Positions 1 through 7,100 of a stretch of 10,667 nt of DNA are shown in pieces. Every line of letters starts with the position of its first letter. Within the stretch, counting starts at the first letter, position 1. The DNA comes from Candidatus Delongbacteria bacterium. GTDB taxonomy: Bacteria; Delongbacteria; UBA4055. Made by a program: the position numbers and the translations under genes. The notes under the pieces were generated by a model, which was not told the DNA's origin, did not search any database, and worked only from the letters and a program-made list of their open reading frames with translations. Location of the stretch: the NCBI GenBank assembly GCA_016938535.1, contig JAFGUL010000182.1, positions 1 to 10,667 on the forward strand. Reading direction: 5' to 3'.

Positions 1-250
1 ACTGGCTATCAAAAGAGTAAAATATAGGGTCAATGAAGGCGGACATGATATACCTGTTGATGTGATCAAACGGAGATACTACAGAGGTTTGGAAAACTTT
101 TTCAAAATCTATAAGAATTCTGTAAACAGCTGGCTTTTTATCAACAATTCAGGGAATCCATACAAAATTATAGCTGAAGGGTCGGAAGATAATGAAATTG
201 TTTATTACAAGAAAACATGGAATAATTTAATCGGAACTTATAATGACTAA
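1..250 (+). CDS. Zeta-toxin-like ATPase/kinase (COG4185-type), C-terminal part only
   Basis: The reading frame is open from base 2 to a TAA stop at 248-250, giving about 82 C-terminal residues; the start and the P-loop lie outside the window. The stretch around bases 8-80 reads IKRVKYRVNEGGHDIPVDVI followed by RRYYRGLENF. This is the conserved Arg-rich 'RV..RV..GGH.IP...I.RRY' block of the COG4185 / zeta-toxin-like P-loop kinases, which contributes substrate and phosphate-binding arginines. It is followed by the usual W-x-[FY]-x-[ND]-N-S and 'IAE' segments. Known zeta toxins phosphorylate UDP-N-acetylglucosamine. The substrate of this COG4185 branch is less certain and cannot be read from the tail. 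A small ORF overlaps its end by 8 bases, which suggests a toxin-antitoxin pair. A GTG at base 62 is in frame but internal to the conserved block, so it is not the start. Confidence 0.8.
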   Translation, partial: LAIKRVKYRVNEGGHDIPVDVIKRRYYRGLENFFKIYKNSVNSWLFINNSGNPYKIIAEGSEDNEIVYYKKTWNNLIGTYND

Positions 251-422
251 AGAAGAAATTCAGAAAGAAAACGAGCTTATCCGCATCGGCCTTGAAAAAG
301 CATATGTGAAGATGGTCAAATTTAAAAAAGAGAAAAACAGTCCACTAGTGGTGTACAAATCCGGTAAAATTGTTTTAATTAAACCTGAAGACATACCTCC
401 CGAAGCAAGCTACACAAGGTAG
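243..422 (+). CDS. Small 59-residue protein, candidate antitoxin of the zeta-like kinase
   Basis: The ATG at 243 overlaps the end of the kinase gene by 8 bases, and the TAG stop is at 420-422. An in-frame TAA at 228-230 with no other start codon after it fixes this ATG as the only reasonable start. No strong Shine-Dalgarno is visible, so translational coupling to the upstream gene is likely. The protein is charged: an amphipathic, Lys/Glu-rich N-terminal helix (about residues 3-33, including LEKAYVKMVKFKKEKN) is followed by a short beta-like tail, PLVVYKSGKIVLIKPEDIP. The pattern 'helix, then P.VV...GK.V.I.PE.I' resembles small orphan proteins I recall beside zeta-like kinases; that memory was not checked. 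The antitoxin role is inferred from size, overlap and neighbour. A toxin-first, antitoxin-second order would be the reverse of the commonest type II layout. Confidence 0.6.
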   Translation: MTKEEIQKENELIRIGLEKAYVKMVKFKKEKNSPLVVYKSGKIVLIKPEDIPPEASYTR

Positions 423-502
423 GTATGGTGATGTTCGTCGAGAGAAAAGCATACTAGGCTCTAACATTGGAAAAATAACTTCTCTTGTTCAGAGCTTATT
501 TA
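423..502. other. Convergent intergenic gap, 80 bases
   Basis: The gap lies between the tail of the small plus-strand ORF and the tail of the minus-strand cyclase gene, where terminators for both units would be expected. Only short AGAG/CTCT pairings are visible. One is a 4-bp stem with a 5-base loop near 486-498, followed on the minus strand by a T-rich run (TTATTTTT). None is strong enough to call a terminator. No ORF, tRNA or repeat is seen. Confidence 0.5.
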
Positions 503-1144
503 TTACAGCTCCGCAAAAGCCCTTACGGGGGATCCGTCCGCTCCTTCGATCTTAAGCGGAATAGCATAGAACACAAACCCCGATTCCGGCAGTTGATCGA
601 GATTTGTCAGATTTTCTATTATCATTATTTCTTTTGACAGAAATATTTTATGATTCGACATTCCGGTATTATCCATTGCATCCACTGAAACATAATCAAA
701 ACCTACTGCTTTAAGCCTGAATTCCGAAAGCCATTTTGCGGCTTCAGTTGTCAGCACGGGGAACTGTTCGAAATAATCTTTCTCATGCCACCTCCTGTTC
801 CAGCCTGACCGGAATAGTACAAATTCTGCCTGATCTATATCGTTTTCACGGCTCTTAAGAAGTTCTAAGCTGATCTCCTTCCTGCCTTCGCAGTCCATTA
901 CTATTGCATTTCCTATGAAATTATTCAGCGCAAAATCTGAAAGCTTCTTGGCCCCTTTTATGATATGGCACGGCGCGTCAATGTGAGTTCCGGTATGCGT
1001 GACCATTGTTAGCAGAAGTTCAGCGAATCCCTCCTTTTCAACAGTGCTGTAGTCTTTTATAACCGGTGCAGGTGTTCCGGGATAAACTGTCATTTTTTCG
1101 TTGACCGTATGTGTAAGATCGATAATTTTTTTTGCCACTGTCAT
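503..1144 (-). CDS. Cyclase-family metal-dependent hydrolase (kynurenine formamidase-like)
   Basis: This 213-residue protein has the length and full motif set of the cyclase / KynB-like family (COG1878, PF04199), which are cytosolic metal-dependent amide or lactone hydrolases. The signature H-x-G-T-H-x-D-x-P-x-H is present at residues 50-60 (H50, H54, D56, H60). H165 and Glu177 fall where the second-half metal ligands of KynB-type enzymes occur. The N-terminal 'IDLTHTVNEKMTVYPGTP' and C-terminal 'PLKIEGADGSPVRA' segments are also typical. No other tryptophan-catabolism gene is nearby, so kynurenine formamidase is only one option; isatin hydrolase-like or another amidohydrolase role is equally possible. 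It is the last gene of the minus-strand cluster, 7 bases after the giant gene's stop. The start is uncertain: GGAG directly abuts the ATG at 1144-1142 but stands 6 bases from a GTG at 1138-1136, which may be the real start. Confidence 0.9.
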   Translation of the reverse strand: MTVAKKIIDLTHTVNEKMTVYPGTPAPVIKDYSTVEKEGFAELLLTMVTHTGTHIDAPCHIIKGAKKLSDFALNNFIGNAIVMDCEGRKEISLELLKSRENDIDQAEFVLFRSGWNRRWHEKDYFEQFPVLTTEAAKWLSEFRLKAVGFDYVSVDAMDNTGMSNHKIFLSKEIMIIENLTNLDQLPESGFVFYAIPLKIEGADGSPVRAFAEL

Positions 1145-1149
1145 CTCCG
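1145..1149 (-). promoter_or_regulatory. Shine-Dalgarno of the cyclase gene
   Basis: On the minus strand CGGAG ends directly against the ATG at 1144-1142, which is too close for normal initiation. Its spacing to the third codon, GTG at 1138-1136, is 6 bases, which is near ideal. The site therefore favours a start two codons downstream of the first ATG. Confidence 0.5.
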
Positions 1150-1151
1150 TT

Positions 1152-4100
1152 TTAGTTTGAATGATTTAGATTGATCCTGAAATTCGCCCAGTAATAAGGA
1201 TGAGGATTCAGGTATAGTTTTACATCTCTCTTTGCCTTTGAAAGTGCAGCTGAAGGGCTTTCTCCGGACTGAATATATTTAAAATATCTTTTCATCAGAA
1301 CGGAGGCCGAGAGATCGTCGGTTTTCCATTTGCTTGAAATTATGAGTCCTGAACCTGAAGCGTAAAATGCTCGTGAAAGATCAAAAAACTCATAATAGTC
1401 ATAGCCGGACCTTCCCCCTGTACCGCAGCCGGAAAGTATCACTTCTTTTCCCTCCATATCGAGACCTGTTATTTCTCCAAACTCGAGCCTACCGTCATTA
1501 TTCTGATCTGACGATAGCTGAATGTAGCTGGACTTCCCGGAAGTTCTAAGAGAATCTTTACCGAGTACAAAACTGTGAACAGGAAAATGAACCATATCCA
1601 CACTCTTCATTTTTGGTGATCTTAACAGACTTTCTGTCGCCTCTCTCCCCTTAACGGCTTCTGATCTTCCGCTGTAAAAATCCAGCGCACTATATTCTCT
1701 CTGTGCAAAAACCAGATCGCTTTCGGCAGTGAACGGATCAACAAAAGACAGACTTTTCGGCAGCCTTGCCGACCTCTCAGCCCACTTTAGATCTTTTACA
1801 GAATGTGATTCTGAGATATTATAGATGTCTATGAGATATTCTTTTCCGTTAAAGAGAACTTCAAGCGGATAGTTTTTCAGACTGCCCGACGAGTAAATCC
1901 TGAGATTTTTTTTGCCTGAAAGCAGTTTTTGAAGCTTTTCTGTAAATATCTGATCGTACGCTTTTTTAGCGGAATTAATAAAATCCCCCTTTGTCTCGAT
2001 CTTTGAAGAAAAATGCTTTATCTCATCTGTAAGCCTGAATTCTGTTTTATCTGCGCCTGATGATGTGATCACTGCGAGGTTGCACAAATTCCCGTGCGGA
2101 AGCAAGAATATTAGAGCTGTTTCACCGTCAAGGGCTGATGTTAATTCAGTCAGACTGACCTTTATTTCAGGTTCAGGTTTATAAATAGCGGTATTTATGC
2201 CTGTAAAATACTTCATGTCATCATAGAACATCAGCTCATCCCTGAGGAAAAGTACCGAAAGCATCCTGTCATATTCTTTACGGTTCGTAAGCAGATGAAT
2301 TAGCTTTTCGAAGCCCGGCCAAACAGATGCTCCGATATCCTTTGAGAAAGAATTTTCATTCCCTACAGCTATTCCGACGGATCTCCGCACGAGTTTATCG
2401 AGCATGATTAGAGCATCGTCCTTCCGTTCTGTCTCATAGAGCTCAGCCAGTTTAAGTGCCGAACTCAGATATATATCGTTGTAACCGAATCTGTCGGACT
2501 GTTCCAGGCTCTCATTCAGATATTTCTCTGCACTGTTCAAATCTTTTTTAGAAATTAAAGCTAAACCTTTACCGTACTGAGCGCGTGATTTAAAATATTC
2601 ATCTCCGTCTTCGATAGAAAGAGCGAGACATCTGTCAAAGTAAAAGGCTGCGCTGTCGGGTTTATTCAAGTTGTTCAGGAATATTTCACCTCTGTAAAAA
2701 TCTGAAGCAGTCAGTGATTTCCTGTTCCCGGTCTCCCGTGAAAGCTTTCTGCTTAGTGTGAGGTTTTTATCTGCGTCTTCGATCTCACCCTTCAGTATCA
2801 TGATCTTCGCAAGATTTACCCTTGCAGTGCTTTCCTCGAACCTGTCATTCGTTTCTATAGTTTTTTCAAGCGCCCTGTACGAAAAAGTCCCGGCAGACGC
2901 GATATTATTCTTTTTTAATTCTACAAGGCTGCGAGTGTTGAACTGTCTTATCATTTCAGAGCTGTTCAGACCTGCCTTTCCCGCAAGATCGAGATACTTT
3001 TCAGCGTCATTAAGCCTGTCTGTATAATAATAAACATCGCTGAGATTCAAATAGACAGATGCCCTTAAACTCTCTGAAGGATACATTTCAACTGATTCGA
3101 AATACAGTTCCTCAGCTTTTTTGTATGAGGCTTTCCTGAAATAACACAATCCGGCCGATTCGAAAAGCCGTGCGAATTCTTCATTACCCGTTTCACTGAA
3201 AAGTTCTTCATTTTCAAGAACGGTATCGAATACATAAAGGGCTGAATCTGTCTCTCCCTGCATATAGTAGTTCACCATTATCGCACGCATGGAATTGAAA
3301 AGAATCTGTGACGATTTTCCTGTTATGTCGGTGTTGAAAGCATATATCTCGTCAGATTTTATCATGCCTGCTCTTTTCAGGTACTCTTTCTTGTATTTTA
3401 TGCTCATCCCGAAATCTTTTGTCTGGGCATAAATCACTGAAAGCATATCGTAGGCGGCCAGAACCTGAACTGCCGGGCTTTTTTCATCTTCAATAATCTT
3501 CTGCTGATATTCGATACTTTTGTCATATTCCTTATTCCTGAAATGATCCTTTGACAATGAGTCGTAGGCTTTCAGTTTTTCTGCGTCGTCACCTGTTCTG
3601 ACCGTATAATCTATAAGCTGCTCGCCGTAAGCGATCGCCCTTTTGTAGTCTTTCATTTTCGAAAATGAGGAGATCAGGGTCTTAAGTATATTAAGTTCCT
3701 GGGGATCGCTTATATTTCTGGCCATTGCGAGTGCCTGAAGAAAATGAACTGAAGACCTTTCGTATATCCCGCTGTTATAGTATCTTATACCGTTCACAAG
3801 AGAATTTCTGAGGTTTTGCGTGGCGAACTCACTCTGTTCCGCCCGGTTCATTCCCGTAAGTCCGGAAAGGGACAGTTTTTCCAAATGTGGCGAAAGAGAA
3901 GCTAAAATATCTTTTTCCCTTGCCTGATCGCCGAGGATTTCTACTATGCCGCCGATCCTTTCACCAACTGACGGCAGGATGACAGTCTGGGCTCCTGCGA
4001 AAATTAAACTGTTAAGTATTACGGCTTTATCAATTGGTTTTAAATCTTCTGAGAGGCTGTCTGTCACTACAGCGTAAGCAGGCATCTTGAACTTCAAAAA

Positions 4101-7100
4101 TTCACTGAGCCTGATCTTTTTGTCACCGAAAGGAAAAAGAGTTTCGAGCGGATTTACCGGGTCGGGTTCTACCGGCTTATCGAAATAAACTATACCCCCG
4201 TTTTCAAGTACGGAAGAAAGCGGATTTTCAGTTGTATTTATCTCCGAGCATATCTTGGTTTCAGAATAATTTATATTTTCATTGTCGTGAACTGTTTTTA
4301 GTGATGACAGAACAGGCAGTGTAGTCATATAGACCTGTGCGATACCTTTTTCCGACGCTGTCTTGAAATAATTGAAATTCATGCTTGAGTCCAGGTCAGG
4401 TACAATAAAAAGCTGATCCAGTTCGCTTATCTTTGAAATAAAGCCGTCAAAAACTTCATCATACCCTTCTGAATCCGACTTGACCGGTCTGACACCCTCT
4501 TTGTCAAGGTAAAAGTAAACTGCTGAATCTCCGAAGGAATATATGCTTATCAGAGCTTTGTATTCACCGAGAATTTCTTTAACCGCGCCATAATTAATAT
4601 CCTCGACACTGACGAACTGAAGCAGCCGTTCATCTCCCGACTTTCTTATCTGTGCGTAAACAGATTCAAGTTCCTCTTCATAGAACTGTGCTTTTTCCTC
4701 ATATTCCTTTATCAGATCGGCAAATTTCTCAGGATCTTTTGCTTTCAGTATCTCTGCACGCTGTCTGTACCTCGCGATCTCATCATTATTGAACCTGATC
4801 TTTTTTATGTGGATATTATGAAGCTGTTCGCGATAATCGAGATATCTGCTTGAATAAACATCGAGAAGCACTCTGTTCTTATATCTTTCCGCGTAATTCA
4901 TTGCCTCAGAATATAAATTCTTATCGAGGCATATCCCGACAAGCCGGTCATAGAGCGGTTTTATATCTTCTTGCCATCCTGAGATCAATTCGTAATCCTG
5001 TGTTGACGGAAGATATTCTGAGAGAGTTTTTTCAGCCCCGGAATAAAGAGAGAATTTATCATCGGGATCTGCTGCATGATCTCCCAGCTTTAAAAGGTAA
5101 CTCCATTTGAGAAGCTTGTCGGAAGTTTGAAAAGCGGCCTCTCTTCCCTTTCGAAGAAATTCAGAGGAAGTTTCCGACTCGCCGGTTTCAAGGACCGCTT
5201 CGGAAAGATTATAGAGAATAGCCGCAGACAGCCTGCTCTTGTTTTCACCCGGTCTGATCTGAAGCATAATTTCATCGTATGCTTCTCTGAATAGATCTTT
5301 GGCCGATATCAGATATCTGTAAGCTCTGTATAAGTCTGCCGGTTCATGGGACTCTCGGAGTTTTTTAAACAGCATGTAATTTAAAATTCCCTTTAGATTT
5401 AAATGTTCTGCCCGGTCAAAAGGTTCAGAAGCTGAATAGGAAATATGATAAACAGTTGTGTCTCTGAGCGTTTCATTTATACGGTTTTCATCATTTACGC
5501 TGAATTCTTTTATGTGCGTTTTGAGTATATTGTTCTCGTTTATAAGCGCAGCATAAAAAAATTCAAGTTTCGTACATAAATCTTTCGAGCGTCTGAACCT
5601 TCTTATGCTTTCGGGATAATCTGCCGAAAAATATCCTATGAGACCGAGCCTGTTCTCTATCAGGCTCAATGCAAGATCATTTTTCTTCTCTCTGAAAATT
5701 TCAGCCTTTTTCTTCAGTCCGTTCTTTACCTTGTCGAATTCCTTCAGGTTCTGATAATTTGAAGCTTTCATCGAATAAAGCAGCGCAAGTTCGTCTTCCC
5801 CGAAAAAACCTTCCGAATACTGCGATCCTATAGTAAGACCGAATTTCCATACAGGGATATTTAAGCCGAGAAGTGTAAGTATAATGTAGTCATCTTCAGA
5901 TAATTTTATTTCAGGTATGCTTTCGCCTTCGATCAGTTCCTCTATTATCCCGGATGACACCTCATATTCTTCGTCAATAAATTTTGCGAATGCGCTGTTC
6001 CTTCTTATCATATCTAGAGCTTTCCGGTTATCTTCGCTTTTCAGCTTGATAATTATCTCCGAATATTTCTCAAATGCGTCAAATCCGCCGATAAATTCGC
6101 CTTCATCGTCCTCAAGGGAAAGATATACAAGAGCTATCCTCATCGAAACCCTAAGTTCGCTCTGCCTGTCATTAAGTTCTTTGTAGAGCTTAAGTGCAGT
6201 TTCGTAATATTTCTCCGCATCCGCATTATTCAATGTAAAAAAACAGTGACCGGTCCTTTCATAAACAACCGCCTTCTGCTCCTGTGATGAAAACCAGTAG
6301 CCCTCATTGATCACATATCTGTAATGAACCAGCGCCTGCTCTCTTGCATATTCACCCATTGTATAGTAATTATTTGCAAGGTTGAGTCTCATCTGGAGGT
6401 AAAGTTCTTTCTGTTTTCCGGGATCGCACAGGCTCAGACCCCTGTTCAGTACCGAAACTGCTTCGTCATTATGATCTATCTCTTCATCGTCAATAATCTT
6501 GACCGTCTGAAGAATGAATTTTAATGGCCCGATGATGTAATCAATGCCTTTGAGTGCGATATTTTTGTCTTTTTCTTTCTGTTTTTCCTGAACGGAAATA
6601 TTATAAAGACCCTCGTGGCAGAATGAAAGCGTAAGATATGCGTATGTAAGATCCCCTTTAAGCTCGATAGCTCTCTCGAGATACCTGACCGCATTGATAA
6701 TATCCTGCTTAACTGAGCTCCTTGAGGAAGATCCTTTTACGGCATAAGCGTAACCGAGCGCATAATTCAAAAAAGGATTATTGATATCTTCCCCGTGCTC
6801 ATCGGTAAAGAAATTCACCGCTTCGTTTAATCTGCCGAGGCCGTGATATGAATCCACGATCCCTCTCAACACAAAAATATTATTTTTATCGAGCCTGTAT
6901 GCTTCATAGTATGGAAGAAGTGCGTTGTCGAACATTTTCTTTTTTATGAAATCATCCGCCCTGCTTAGATAGATCCGTGAAAGCTTTGAAGCCGCAAGAG
7001 CAGGATATATGTCGTATTCTATCCCTGAATAATTTTCTATCATATATTTCAGGGTGCCCTCAGCCTCATCAGTCATATTATTTTCAATATACATACCGGC

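Noticed and set aside
456..500. Possible terminator hairpin in the convergent gap (AGGCTCT ... AGAGCTT and a CTCT/AGAG stem near 486-498)
   Set aside because: The stems are only 4-5 perfect base pairs, one has a loop of about 28 bases, and GC content is low. The T-rich run (TTATTTTT) is suggestive but does not make a convincing intrinsic terminator.
2758..6524. Several 60-90 residue plus-strand and off-frame open frames inside the giant gene
   Set aside because: The minus-strand frame is continuous with clear TPR and CHAT motifs, so these are chance frames with no motif or ribosome site of their own.
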